From: Flavobacterium hankyongi
GTDB lineage: Bacteria; Bacteroidota; Bacteroidia; Flavobacteriales; Flavobacteriaceae
DNA length: 64,000 nucleotides
Reading direction: 5' to 3'
NCBI RefSeq assembly: GCF_036840915.1
Contig: NZ_CP085725.1
Span: 2,728,001-2,792,000 of the forward strand
Positions within the stretch are counted from its first letter, which is position 1. Each line of letters starts with the position of its first letter. A model generated the notes under the pieces. That model had not been told where the DNA came from, made no database searches, and saw nothing but the letters and a program-made list of their open reading frames with translations. Position numbers and translations under genes: made by a program. Of this stretch, positions 46,801 through 55,971 are shown piece by piece.

Positions 46801-46850
46801 ATTTTTATAAACGTCTGATTTTTAGTGTTTTTGTAATTTTTAACTTTTTG

Positions 46851-46875
46851 TTTTGTTAATGTTATATTAACAAAA
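46851..46875. repeat. Perfect 10-bp inverted repeat TTTTGTTAAT-N5-ATTAACAAAA
   Basis: The arms are 46851-46860 and 46866-46875 with GTTAT between. It lies in the 527-bp stretch without protein genes between 46640 and 47165. A second perfect inverted repeat, CATATTTT-GATA-AAAATATG, is at 46922-46941. Both precede the candidate small RNA promoter. Confidence 0.6.
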
Positions 46876-46955
46876 AATCATTTTCATTAAAGAATTGTCA
46901 AAAGAAAACGTTGTAGTAAGTCATATTTTGATAAAAATATGTTAAAGTTGATTTT

Positions 46956-46990
46956 TTGTTGGGAATAATTGAACTTCTGCTATACCTTTG
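46956..46990 (+). promoter_or_regulatory. Promoter motif TTG...TACCTTTG for the candidate small RNA
   Basis: TACCTTTG at 46983-46990 is a perfect -7 match. A TTG at 46959-46961 gives a 21-base spacer. No reading frame follows; a terminator lies about 80 bases downstream. Confidence 0.6.
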
Positions 46991-46996
46991 CTAAGC

Positions 46997-47101
46997 AATT
47001 GGGAGGGGTGGTTCCCTCTTAATTAAATAAATTTTCATAATTTATAGTTTTTTGGTTGGTTAATAGCATAAAAACTCAGTCAGTAATGACTGGGTTTTTT
47101 T
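46997..47101 (+). ncRNA. Candidate small noncoding RNA, about 105 nt
   Basis: Between a promoter motif and a terminator there is no start codon with a meaningful reading frame. Hairpins are visible: GAGGG-CCCTC (47003-47018), a perfect 7-bp stem ATAAATT-TTCAT-AATTTAT (47027-47045), and the terminator stem AACTCAGTCA-TGACTGGGTT (47073-47096) with a T run. The following gene has its own -7 motif after the terminator, so this unit looks independent. I cannot assign it to a known RNA family. Confidence 0.5.
47073..47101 (+). terminator. Terminator of the candidate small RNA
   Basis: AACTCAGTCA pairs with TGACTGGGTT (one G-U pair), with a 4-base loop and seven T residues. Confidence 0.8.
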
Positions 47102-47110
47102 GTTTTTTAT

Positions 47111-47118
47111 TAACTTTG
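47111..47118 (+). promoter_or_regulatory. -7 motif TAACTTTG for the DUF3108 gene
   Basis: A perfect TAnnTTTG match between the small RNA terminator and the ATG at 47166. It excludes the upstream in-frame start near 47100. Confidence 0.5.
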
Positions 47119-47165
47119 GAATGGATATTGTATTCTTACTCAAAAAGAATATAAATTCGAAAAAC

Positions 47166-47939
47166 ATGAGACTAAAATTTGCACTCCTATCTTTATTATT
47201 TTCAACGGCGGTTTTTGCACAAAAGCCAGAAGCATTTGATGTTGGCGAATGGTTTAAGTTTCGTATCCATTATGGTTTAGTCAATGCTGGTTATGCAGAA
47301 CTTGAACTAAAAGAAGCAAATCGAAGCGGTAAAAAAGTATTCTATGCGGTTGGTCATGGCTATACTGTTGGCATGTCTAGATTCTTTTTTAAAGTAGATG
47401 ATTATTATCAAAGTCAGTTTGATAAAGAAACTACAAAACCATATCAGTATTTACGTAAAATTGATGAAGGTGGATATACCAAAGATCAAGAAGGATTTTT
47501 CAATCAAGAAAAAAACACAGTTTTAGTTAAAGATTATAAGCATAAGACCGAGAAAACATTTAATGTTACTGAAAATGTTCAGGACATAGTTTCTTCATTT
47601 TATTATCTTAGAAATCATCCCAATATTGACAAACTTAAAGTTGGCGAATCTATTATGATTGATATGTTTTTTGATGATGAAATTTATAAATTCAAATTAA
47701 AATACGTAGGAAAAGAAAAACTTAGAACTAAATTTGGTAAAGTAAATACTATGATATTTAAACCAATTGTTCAGTCGGGTCGTGTTTTTAAAGAAGAGGA
47801 AAGTTTAACGGTTTGGGTTTCAGACGATGAAAACAAAGTTCCTTTACGTATCAAAGCTGATTTGGCGGTAGGTTCTCTTAAAGCCGATTTAGAAGCGTTT
47901 AAAGGTTTAAAAAATCCATTTATGGTAATTTCAAAATAA
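47166..47939 (+). CDS. DUF3108 family secreted protein
   Basis: The start at 47166 gives a standard signal peptide (MRLKFALLSLLFSTAVFAQ); an earlier in-frame start would cover the promoter motif. The 257-residue product matches the DUF3108 pattern: GEWFKFRIHYGLVNAGYAELEL near the start and VWVSDDENKVPLRIKADLAVGSLKADL near the end. The function of this periplasmic family is unknown. It is followed within 3 bases by the tryptophan dioxygenase gene, so the two are co-transcribed. Confidence 0.88.
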   Translation: MRLKFALLSLLFSTAVFAQKPEAFDVGEWFKFRIHYGLVNAGYAELELKEANRSGKKVFYAVGHGYTVGMSRFFFKVDDYYQSQFDKETTKPYQYLRKIDEGGYTKDQEGFFNQEKNTVLVKDYKHKTEKTFNVTENVQDIVSSFYYLRNHPNIDKLKVGESIMIDMFFDDEIYKFKLKYVGKEKLRTKFGKVNTMIFKPIVQSGRVFKEEESLTVWVSDDENKVPLRIKADLAVGSLKADLEAFKGLKNPFMVISK

Positions 47940-47942
47940 ATT

Positions 47943-48866
47943 ATGAGTGATTATTCTGCATTAGTAAACGAAATTGACGAAAAGTATAAAGCAATCAACC
48001 AAAAAACCGAAGCTCATCTTGAAGGGCTGCTTTGGTCAAAACCAATAACTTATTGGGATTATATACAAACTGATGCGCTTTTAAGTTTGCAAATTCAAAG
48101 AACAACATTACCAGATGAAAATGTTTTTATCATGTATCATCAAATTAATGAGTTGTTGTTTAAAATGATTTTGTGGGAAATCAAACAAGTTTCTTATGCC
48201 GAAAAATTAACCACTACTTTTTTTGCAGAACGATTAATGCGTATCAGCAGATATTTTGATATGCTTACCACATCTTTTACCATTATGGGTGATGGAATGG
48301 AAGTTGAGCAGTATATGAAATTCCGACATACTTTAACACCTGCAAGTGGGTTTCAAAGTGCTCAATATAGAATGATTGAATTTTGCTCGACAGATTTGAT
48401 AAACCTAATCGATTACAGATTTAGAGCAACCATTGATAGAAATACGCCTTATGAGCACGCCTTAGAACATTTGTACTGGCAAGCTGCAGGGAAAGATTAT
48501 CATACAGGTGAAAAATCATACTTCCTAAAACAGTTTGAGGAAAAATACAAGGGTACATTTCTACGTATGATGGAAGAATACAACACCATTAACCTTTGGC
48601 GAAAATTTAATGAATTGCCAGAAGCCGATCAAAAAGATCCTGAATTAGTGAAAGCCATGCGCCATTACGACTATACTGTAAATATTACATGGGTAATGGG
48701 TCATTACAATGCCGCTAAAAAATATATAGACAACGGAAAAGGGGACGGTGAAGCAACTGGAGGTAGTGATTGGAAGAAATACATGCATCCTCGTTATCAA
48801 AGAAGAATATTTTTTCCTGAATTGTTGTCAGAACATGAATTAGCTACTTGGGGTGAAAATGTATAA
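47943..48866 (+). CDS. Tryptophan 2,3-dioxygenase
   Basis: The haem enzyme opens the tryptophan indole ring to give N-formylkynurenine. The 307-residue protein shows the family segments TYWDYIQTDALLSLQ, MYHQINELLFKMILWEIKQ and the C-terminal ATGGSDWKKYM. The probable haem-ligand His is in WVMGHYNAAKK. It is all-helical as expected. The other kynurenine pathway genes are not adjacent. It follows the DUF3108 gene by three bases. Confidence 0.92.
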   Translation: MSDYSALVNEIDEKYKAINQKTEAHLEGLLWSKPITYWDYIQTDALLSLQIQRTTLPDENVFIMYHQINELLFKMILWEIKQVSYAEKLTTTFFAERLMRISRYFDMLTTSFTIMGDGMEVEQYMKFRHTLTPASGFQSAQYRMIEFCSTDLINLIDYRFRATIDRNTPYEHALEHLYWQAAGKDYHTGEKSYFLKQFEEKYKGTFLRMMEEYNTINLWRKFNELPEADQKDPELVKAMRHYDYTVNITWVMGHYNAAKKYIDNGKGDGEATGGSDWKKYMHPRYQRRIFFPELLSEHELATWGENV

Positions 48867-48920
48867 AAAATTATTATATTAGCATTTTTGTCAAATTTTC
48901 CGATAGATTTTGGAATAAAA

Positions 48921-50153
48921 ATGCTCCATTTGAAAAAATACATTACTCTTTTATTAGTTTTATTTTTAGTTGTTTCTTGTAAAGATGATAAGGTCGGGAC
49001 TAAAGTGCCTGTTAAAAAACCAGAACCAATTAGATATGATTTTGGTTTTAAATTAAACGATTTCAAAGTTGTTTCTGATACCATTAGAAAGGATGATACC
49101 TTTGGTAGTATACTAGAAAAACAAAATCTGAATGGGAAACAGGTTTATGACGTAATTGCAAAAGTAAAAGATACTTTCAATGTAAGAATAGTACGTCTGG
49201 GTAAGCCTTATACTATGCTTCTTTCAAAAGATAAATCAAAAAGACTTCAATATTTTATATATCAGCCTGATCAATTAACGTATTATGTAATTGATTTTAA
49301 TGATTCAATAGTTAAAGCGTCAAAAAAATTAAAACCAGTAACTTTTAAAAGAAGAACTGTTGCTGGAGAGTTAAACGGATCGCTTTCGGAGACTCTTAAA
49401 AACGAAGGTGTTGCTGCTTCTTTATCAGCTCAATTAACTAGTGTTTTTAAATGGTCTATCGACTTCTTTAAGTCTCAAAAAGGAGATAAGTTTGCAGTTA
49501 CTTTTACTGAAAGATATATTAATGATACCATTTATGATGGTGTAGATTCTTTAGAGTGTGCTTTTTTCGAATACAAAGGAAAAAAAATCTATGCCTTTCC
49601 GTTCAAGCAAAATGCTTCTGATAAAAAAGTTGATTATTATGATGAAGAAGGGAAGGCTTTGAAAAACTTTTTCTTAAAAGCACCTTTAAAAACAGTTAAT
49701 ATTACGTCTCGATTTTCTAAAAGAAGATATCATCCAGTTCAAAAATTTTTCAAGCCTCATAACGGTACTGATTATGCTGCGCCTCATGGTACACCAATTA
49801 TGTCAACTGCGAATGGAGTAGTTGAATTGGCTGGATATTCAGCAGGAAATGGAAATCATGTTAAGATAAAGCATGATAAGACTTATTCTACACAGTACTT
49901 ACACATGTCTAAAATTTTGGTCAGAAAAGGGCAACATGTTCGTCAAGGTCAAATTATAGGAAAGGTTGGAAGCACTGGTTTGGCTACCGGACCTCATGTT
50001 TGCTATAGATTCTGGAAAAACGGTAAGCAAGTAGATGCTTTAAAGTTGAAATTGCCTAATTCGGCGCCAATGGATAAGAAAAACAAACCTAGGTTTATTG
50101 CTTTTATGACTCCATTAAAAAGAGAGTTGGATAGCATTGCTGCCTTGAAATAA
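48921..50153 (+). CDS. M23-family peptidoglycan endopeptidase lipoprotein
   Basis: The start at 48921 gives a lipoprotein signal (LLLVLFLVVSCKDD). The 410-residue protein has an N-terminal domain and a C-terminal LytM/M23 domain with the zinc motifs KPHNGTDYAAPHGTP (His...Asp) and GLATGPHVCYRFW (HxH-type; here the second His region). It probably cuts peptide cross-links in the cell wall, or activates amidases if the site is degenerate. It follows the tryptophan dioxygenase by 54 bases. Confidence 0.9.
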   Translation: MLHLKKYITLLLVLFLVVSCKDDKVGTKVPVKKPEPIRYDFGFKLNDFKVVSDTIRKDDTFGSILEKQNLNGKQVYDVIAKVKDTFNVRIVRLGKPYTMLLSKDKSKRLQYFIYQPDQLTYYVIDFNDSIVKASKKLKPVTFKRRTVAGELNGSLSETLKNEGVAASLSAQLTSVFKWSIDFFKSQKGDKFAVTFTERYINDTIYDGVDSLECAFFEYKGKKIYAFPFKQNASDKKVDYYDEEGKALKNFFLKAPLKTVNITSRFSKRRYHPVQKFFKPHNGTDYAAPHGTPIMSTANGVVELAGYSAGNGNHVKIKHDKTYSTQYLHMSKILVRKGQHVRQGQIIGKVGSTGLATGPHVCYRFWKNGKQVDALKLKLPNSAPMDKKNKPRFIAFMTPLKRELDSIAALK

Positions 50154-50294
50154 CTTTGTTTTTAGTTGTAATTAATTCAGATAAAACTATAACGTTTTCG
50201 TAAAAAAACTCGCTAGCATATTGATTTTATTGATGATTTTTCAAAACCAAAATTGTAACTTCGTTGTTCATTTAATTGAAAAATCATTAAAAGT

Positions 50295-51938
50295 ATGTCA
50301 TTACCATCTGTAAATCCTACTCAAACTTTAGCTTGGAAAAAGTTAAAAGAGCATCATTCTGAAATTGCTAGTATTACTATGCAGGAAATGTTTGCTTCAG
50401 ATTCTGAAAGAGCAGATAAATTTCATATACAATGGGAAGATTTTTTAATTGATTATTCTAAAAACAAGATTAACTCTAAGACTGTTGATCTATTGTTAGA
50501 ATTGGCTAACGAAGTGGGTTTGGAAAAAGCAATTAAAAGTTATTTTTCGGGAGAAGCTATTAATCAAACGGAAAATCGCGCAGTGCTTCATACAGCTCTT
50601 AGGGCAAAAGAATCAGATGTTTTTTTAATTGATGGTAAAAATGTTGTTCCTGAAGTTTTTGAGGTTAAAAGCAAGATAAAATCTTTTACAAATCAAATAA
50701 TTTCTGGAGAAAAGAAAGGCTTTACTAACAAGTCTTTTACAGATATTGTAAACATAGGAATTGGAGGTTCAGATCTTGGGCCAGCAATGGTAGTTGAAGC
50801 ACTACAATTTTATAAAAACCATTTAAACGTACATTTTGTATCAAATATTGATGGTGATCATGTAAATGAAGTTTTAAAGAAAATAAACCCTGAAACTACT
50901 TTGTTTGTTGTGGCTTCTAAAACATTTACCACTCAAGAAACTTTGACCAATGCCGAAACCATTAGATCTTGGTTTTTGCAATCGGCTAAACAAGAAGATG
51001 TAGCTAAACATTTCGTAGCAGTTTCTACTAATATAAATAAAGTAACAGAATTTGGTATCGATGCCAATAATGTGTTTCCAATGTGGGATTGGGTTGGAGG
51101 CAGATTCTCTTTATGGAGTGCTGTTGGTCTTACAATTAGTTTGGCTGTTGGTTTTGATAATTTTGACCAACTTTTATCAGGAGCCCATAAAATGGATGTA
51201 CACTTTAAAGAAGAATCTTTCGATAAAAACATTCCAGTTGTATTAGCGTTACTAACTATTTGGTACAATAATTTTTTTGGTGCCGAAAGTGAAGCTTTAA
51301 TTCCGTATTCACAATATTTGCAAAAATTAGCACCATACCTTCAACAGGGAATTATGGAAAGTAATGGTAAAAGCGTAGATAGAAACGGTAAATTAGTTGA
51401 CTATGAAACAGGAACCATTATTTGGGGTGAACCAGGAACAAATTCACAGCATGCTTTTTTCCAATTAATACATCAAGGAACAAAACTAATTCCAACTGAT
51501 TTTATTGGATTTGTTAAACCACTATATGGAGATGAAAATCACCATAACAAATTGATGTCTAATTTTTTCGCTCAAACTGAGGCATTATTAAATGGTAAAA
51601 CTCAAACTCAAGTTAAAGAGGAATTTGTTAAGCAAGGAATAACTAGTGAACAAGCAAGTTTCTTACTGCCTTATAAAGTTTTTTCTGGAGATAAGCCTAC
51701 AAACACAATATTAGCAAAATCATTGACACCAGAAACTTTAGGTTCTCTAATTTCTATGTACGAACATAAAATTTTCGTACAAGGAATTATCTGGAATATA
51801 TTTAGTTATGATCAATGGGGTGTTGAATTAGGAAAGCAATTGGCGAATTCAATTTTAAATGAAATTAATAATTCTGCAATAAAAAGTCATGATTCTTCAA
51901 CAAACTTTTTATTAAATTATTATCAAAAAAATCGTTAA
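50295..51938 (+). CDS. pgi: Glucose-6-phosphate isomerase
   Basis: The glycolytic enzyme interconverts glucose 6-phosphate and fructose 6-phosphate. The 547-residue protein has [14 protein letters not shown] (phosphate loop), [17 protein letters not shown] as [16 protein letters not shown], and the C-terminal [10 protein letters not shown] signature. Length fits the E. coli-type enzyme. It is transcribed alone. The 141-base gap before it shows no clear -7 motif. Confidence 0.98.
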   Translation: MSLPSVNPTQTLAWKKLKEHHSEIASITMQEMFASDSERADKFHIQWEDFLIDYSKNKINSKTVDLLLELANEVGLEKAIKSYFSGEAINQTENRAVLHTALRAKESDVFLIDGKNVVPEVFEVKSKIKSFTNQIISGEKKGFTNKSFTDIVNIGIGGSDLGPAMVVEALQFYKNHLNVHFVSNIDGDHVNEVLKKINPETTLFVVASKTFTTQETLTNAETIRSWFLQSAKQEDVAKHFVAVSTNINKVTEFGIDANNVFPMWDWVGGRFSLWSAVGLTISLAVGFDNFDQLLSGAHKMDVHFKEESFDKNIPVVLALLTIWYNNFFGAESEALIPYSQYLQKLAPYLQQGIMESNGKSVDRNGKLVDYETGTIIWGEPGTNSQHAFFQLIHQGTKLIPTDFIGFVKPLYGDENHHNKLMSNFFAQTEALLNGKTQTQVKEEFVKQGITSEQASFLLPYKVFSGDKPTNTILAKSLTPETLGSLISMYEHKIFVQGIIWNIFSYDQWGVELGKQLANSILNEINNSAIKSHDSSTNFLLNYYQKNR

Positions 51939-52030
51939 AACGGAAGTATTTAATATTTTATATAAAAAACAATCTTAATCGTTGATAATTAGTTAATAAA
52001 GCTCATTTTAACTTCTTCATATGCGTGCAT

Positions 52031-52053
52031 AATGTTAACATTAAATTAACATT
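52031..52053. promoter_or_regulatory. PhoP-box-like element TTAACA-N5-TTAACA
   Basis: TTAACA at 52035-52040 and at 52046-52051 are 11 bases apart. The whole segment AATGTTAA-N7-TTAACATT is also a perfect inverted repeat. It lies 51 bases upstream of the TonB-dependent receptor ATG. TTAACA direct repeats with a 5-base gap are the known PhoP box form in Bacillus; use in Flavobacterium is inference. Confidence 0.5.
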
Positions 52054-52103
52054 GAGCTGAAAAATTTGTGTGAATTTTGCTCCAAACAAAAATAAATAAC
52101 ACA

Positions 52104-54878
52104 ATGATGAACATGAAAAAATGGCTTTTAACAGCTTTGTTTTTCTTGAGTATTACAACGGTATTTGCTCAAGGAAAAATTTCAGGAATTATTCAAGATA
52201 ACAATGGAGCTCTTCCAGGAGCAAATGTTGTTATCGAAGGAACTTCTACAGGAACTTCTACAAGTTTTGATGGGACTTTCTCTCTAAATGCAGCAACATC
52301 AAAAGGAAATGTTGTTGTTTCTTTTTTAGGTTTTACTTCAAAAACCATTCCTTTCACAATCGTAAATGGTCAAGCAGATCTTGGAACAATTGTTTTATCT
52401 GACGAAGGCAATGTATTAGGAGAAGTAGTTATTACTTCTACAGTAATTGATGTGGCTAAAGACAGAAAAACACCAGTTGCTGTTTCAACTATTAAAGCAT
52501 CAGAGATCAAAGAAAAATTAGGAAACCAAGAATTCCCGGAAATGCTAGCTAATACTCCATCGGTTTATGCTACTAAATCAGGAGGAGGTTTTGGTGATTC
52601 AAGAATCAATATTCGTGGATTTGCTCAGGAAAATATTGCAGTAATGGTTAATGGTATGCCAGTAAATGATATGGAGAACAGTGCTGTTTTCTGGAGTAAC
52701 TGGGCAGGTTTGTCTGATGTTACATCTGCAATGCAAGTGCAAAGAGGTTTAGGATCTTCTAAGTTAGCAATATCTTCTGTTGGAGGGACTATTAATATTA
52801 TTACTAGAACTTCTGATATGAAAGAAGGAGGTTCTTTCACAGCAACATTGGGTAATAATGACTATATTAAAACTGTTGGTTCTTATTCTACAGGTAAAAT
52901 GAAAAATGGTTTGTCTGCATCAATTTTGTTAGGAAATGCTCAAGGTAATATGTATGCTGACGGTACTCAATTTTCTGCACAAAACTATTTTATTGGTTTA
53001 GGATATGAAATCAACGATAAGCATGATTTGCAATTTACTTTTACAGGAGCTCCACAATGGCATAACCAAAGAAGTGCTGCTCCAACTATAGCTCAATATT
53101 TAAAATATGGAGGAGGAAGTGAGCCTAATAGAAAATACAACTCAGATTGGGGTGTTTTAAATGGTGAACAATATAGTTTTAGAACTAATTTCTACCATAA
53201 GCCTATCGCTTCATTAAATTATAACTGGAAAATTAATGATAAAACCAAACTCTCAACAGTATTTTATGGTTCTTGGGGACGTGGAGGAGGATCTAATGGA
53301 GCAGGAGCTATCAGAGGTAATAGATTTTTTGCAGATAATTTGAGATTGACTGACGGAACTATTAATATGAATTTAATCCAAGCTTGGAACTCAGGTTATC
53401 CAACATCACTTGGAACTAGATCACAAGTAGGAGGAGCTTATCAAAATAGTGCTTCAACTTCTAACAACCTAACAAACGGTATTTCAAAAATTTCTTCTGT
53501 AAACTCACATGATTGGTATGGTGGAATTATTAATTTGAATAGAAAATTAAGCGAAAGCTTTACATTAGATTTTGGTTTAGATGCGAGAACATATAGAGGA
53601 TACCATTTTCAAGTATTAAATGATCTTATTGGGGCTACAAATTATTCAGATAATTTTGATGTTAACAATGTTAATGACGCAGGTGTACAACAGCCAAGAA
53701 TTTTGTCGGAAACTTATTCTACAAGACCAAGTTTTAACCCTCTTACTGATGTGAAAGGTCAAGAAAAAATAAACTATAATAATGATGGTTTAGTTAGATG
53801 GTATGGTGCCTTTACTCAATTAGAATATACTCAAGGAAACTTGTCTGCATTTGTGCAAGGAGCAATTTCTCAACAAGGATTTAAACGAGTTGATTATTTT
53901 AAATACAAATCTAGTGATCCATTAAGCTCAACTGATTTTGAAAATATTCTTGGAGGAAATGTAAAAGGAGGAGCAAATTATAATATTAATGAAAAACACA
54001 ACGTGTTTTTAAATGCAGGTTATTATTCTAAACAACCTTTCTTTAATGCTGTATATCCTAATAATGCATCTTTAGTTAATGGTAATTTAGTAAATGAGAA
54101 AATTTTAGGATTTGAAGCAGGTTATGGATTCCGTTCTTCAATATTTAATGCAAACTTAAATTTATATCACACTACTTGGAAAGATAGATACCAACGTTCT
54201 ACAGACAATGCTGCAGATAATCCAGGGGGATATTATGACTTTGCTGGGATTACAGAAATTCACTCTGGTGTTGAGTTAGATGTAAATGCTAGAATTATGG
54301 ATAAGTTAAGATTGAATGGTATGTTCTCTTATGGTAACTGGGTATATGATGGAAATAGTACTAGTAATAGATATGACGCAAATAATGCACCTATTGCAGG
54401 AGGTACTTCTCAGACTCTATATTTAGATAAAGTTAAGGTAGGGAATGTTGCTCAAATGACAGCGTCTGTTGGTGCTGATTATGAAGTAGTTAAAAATTTA
54501 AGATTTGATGCTAATTATCGTTTTTCTGATAAATTGTATGCTTTTATTTCACCTGGTAGCTTTTCTGTAGAAGGACATAAAGGATCTTTGGAATTACCAT
54601 CTTATGGATTGCTTGATACAGGTGTGTCATTTAAAATTCATAGAACTAAGGATAGTAAAGATTCATTTAATTTAAGACTTAATATAAACAATTTATTAGA
54701 CGAAGTTTATATTGCTGAGTCTAGATCAAATATTTTTGCTGATGATAAAGTTAGTACAGCAGCTAATGCTCCTACTTATCAACAAGCAGGAAGAACATAT
54801 GATGGAGTTGCAGATGCAAATACTGTTTACTTCGGTTATGGTAGAACTTGGAACTTAACTTTCCGTTACGAATTCTAA
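52104..54878 (+). CDS. TonB-dependent outer-membrane receptor
   Basis: The start at 52104 gives a signal peptide (KKWLLTALFFLSITTVFAQ); the next ATGs at 52107 and 52113 are equally possible. An N-terminal carboxypeptidase-regulatory-like domain (GKISGIIQDNNGALPGANVVIEG) precedes the plug (INIRGFAQENIAVMVNGMPVNDMENS and VGGTINIITRTSD). A 22-strand-type barrel ends in NLTFRYEF with a terminal Phe. The substrate is unknown and no SusD partner follows. A PhoP-box-like repeat upstream suggests phosphate-linked control. Confidence 0.95.
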   Translation: MMNMKKWLLTALFFLSITTVFAQGKISGIIQDNNGALPGANVVIEGTSTGTSTSFDGTFSLNAATSKGNVVVSFLGFTSKTIPFTIVNGQADLGTIVLSDEGNVLGEVVITSTVIDVAKDRKTPVAVSTIKASEIKEKLGNQEFPEMLANTPSVYATKSGGGFGDSRINIRGFAQENIAVMVNGMPVNDMENSAVFWSNWAGLSDVTSAMQVQRGLGSSKLAISSVGGTINIITRTSDMKEGGSFTATLGNNDYIKTVGSYSTGKMKNGLSASILLGNAQGNMYADGTQFSAQNYFIGLGYEINDKHDLQFTFTGAPQWHNQRSAAPTIAQYLKYGGGSEPNRKYNSDWGVLNGEQYSFRTNFYHKPIASLNYNWKINDKTKLSTVFYGSWGRGGGSNGAGAIRGNRFFADNLRLTDGTINMNLIQAWNSGYPTSLGTRSQVGGAYQNSASTSNNLTNGISKISSVNSHDWYGGIINLNRKLSESFTLDFGLDARTYRGYHFQVLNDLIGATNYSDNFDVNNVNDAGVQQPRILSETYSTRPSFNPLTDVKGQEKINYNNDGLVRWYGAFTQLEYTQGNLSAFVQGAISQQGFKRVDYFKYKSSDPLSSTDFENILGGNVKGGANYNINEKHNVFLNAGYYSKQPFFNAVYPNNASLVNGNLVNEKILGFEAGYGFRSSIFNANLNLYHTTWKDRYQRSTDNAADNPGGYYDFAGITEIHSGVELDVNARIMDKLRLNGMFSYGNWVYDGNSTSNRYDANNAPIAGGTSQTLYLDKVKVGNVAQMTASVGADYEVVKNLRFDANYRFSDKLYAFISPGSFSVEGHKGSLELPSYGLLDTGVSFKIHRTKDSKDSFNLRLNINNLLDEVYIAESRSNIFADDKVSTAANAPTYQQAGRTYDGVADANTVYFGYGRTWNLTFRYEF

Positions 54879-54900
54879 TAATTAGTAATCAATAATTTAG

Positions 54901-54930
54901 AAAAACCATTCGCATTGCGAATGGTTTTTT
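54901..54930 (+). terminator. Terminator of the TonB receptor gene
   Basis: AAAAACCATTCGC pairs with GCGAATGGTTTTT across a 3-base loop, followed by T. Confidence 0.88.
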
Positions 54931-54933
54931 ACT

Positions 54934-54941
54934 TATATTTG
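54934..54941 (+). promoter_or_regulatory. -7 motif TATATTTG
   Basis: A perfect TAnnTTTG match 20 bases upstream of the gene at 54962. Confidence 0.5.
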
Positions 54942-54961
54942 TTTAAACTAAAACAAACAAA

Positions 54962-55384
54962 ATGTACGAATTTATTCAAAAATTTCACTCGGGTTGGGCT
55001 TATTTAGCGTTGTTATTATTAGTTGTAGCAGTGGTTAATAGTGTAATCGGTTTCTCTTCAAAAAAAGAATTTACTGCAAAGGATAGAAAGATTGCTTTAT
55101 TTGGTTTGATTGCTACTCATATACAATTAGTAGTAGGACTTATCCTTTACTTTGTTTCTCCGTTAGGATTGGCTGGTTTTAATATGAAAGATGCTGCATT
55201 AAGGCTGACTTCGATGGAGCATCCATTAATAAACATTATTGCCATAGTTTTAATTACTATTGGTTGGTCAAAACATAAAAGACAGTCAGACAGTACGGCA
55301 AAATTCAAATCAATCTTAGTAGGATTCGGATTAGGCCTATTGCTTATACTATCAAGAATACCATGGACTTCATGGTTAGTATAA
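54962..55384 (+). CDS. Four-helix membrane protein, 140 aa
   Basis: The protein has four membrane helices (about 9-30, 44-66, 86-101 and 115-138). Conserved-looking His residues sit at or near helix ends: KFHSGWAYL, LIATHIQLVVG, MEHPLINII and WSKHKR. That arrangement suggests haem or metal binding as in small cytochrome-b-like proteins, but this is inference. I do not recognise a named family. It has its own promoter motif and terminator, so it is a single unit. Confidence 0.78.
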   Translation: MYEFIQKFHSGWAYLALLLLVVAVVNSVIGFSSKKEFTAKDRKIALFGLIATHIQLVVGLILYFVSPLGLAGFNMKDAALRLTSMEHPLINIIAIVLITIGWSKHKRQSDSTAKFKSILVGFGLGLLLILSRIPWTSWLV

Positions 55385-55390
55385 AAAATT

Positions 55391-55417
55391 AAAAGCCCTG
55401 AAAAGGGCTTTCTTTTT
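55391..55417 (+). terminator. Terminator
   Basis: AAAGCCCT (55392-55399) pairs with AGGGCTTT (55404-55411), with a GAAA tetraloop and a T-rich tail. Confidence 0.88.
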
Positions 55418-55470
55418 CAATAAGGGTACGGTATTTGTGTAGGAGTGTGTAATGTTAAAAAATAATAATT

Positions 55471-55971
55471 ATGATAAATAGATTTTTATTGGTAATTACC
55501 ACGATAATAACAGTAATACTTGTTTCAAGCTTTTCATGTAAAAATTTCAAGAAGGATCAGCCTTTGTTTTACATGCCAGTTGATACTGTAAAGCAAGATA
55601 CAGTTAAAGTTGATACTACCTTAATTGATAGTCTTGTAATTGAAAAAGAAGGAGATTACAATTATAAATTATATAAAAGTAATTCTCACGCATCTTATTA
55701 CTCCAATAGATTTAATGGAAGGCGCACTGCAAGTGGTCAACGTTTCGATAATAATAAATTTACAGCAGCACATCGTAAATTTGCTTTTGGGACCAAATTA
55801 AGAATTACTAATTTAAGAAATAAGAAATCGGTAATTGTTACTGTAAACGATCGTGGTCCTCACGTTAGAAGTCGCGAAATTGATTTAACAAAGAGGGCAT
55901 TCAAATATCTGGCAGTTAATAAGGCTGCAGGCGAGATGAGAGTAAAAATTGAAATAGCTGTAAAAAAATAA
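55471..55971 (+). CDS. RlpA-like lipoprotein (DPBB domain)
   Basis: The 166-residue protein has a lipoprotein signal (TVILVSSFSCKN). Its double-psi beta-barrel domain shows ASYYSNRFNGRRTASGQRFD, AAHRKFAFGTKLRITN and VNDRGPHVRSREIDLTKRAF. These are the RlpA signatures, including the catalytic-type Asp of the lytic transglycosylase. The SPOR domain of E. coli RlpA is missing. It probably acts on peptidoglycan, perhaps during division. It is convergent with the CYTH gene, with no gap. Confidence 0.9.
   Translation: MINRFLLVITTIITVILVSSFSCKNFKKDQPLFYMPVDTVKQDTVKVDTTLIDSLVIEKEGDYNYKLYKSNSHASYYSNRFNGRRTASGQRFDNNKFTAAHRKFAFGTKLRITNLRNKKSVIVTVNDRGPHVRSREIDLTKRAFKYLAVNKAAGEMRVKIEIAVKK

Noticed and set aside
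52077..52103. TTG start for the TonB-dependent receptor
   Set aside because: It would put untypical residues before a clean signal peptide and lies in the promoter region; ATG at 52104 fits better.
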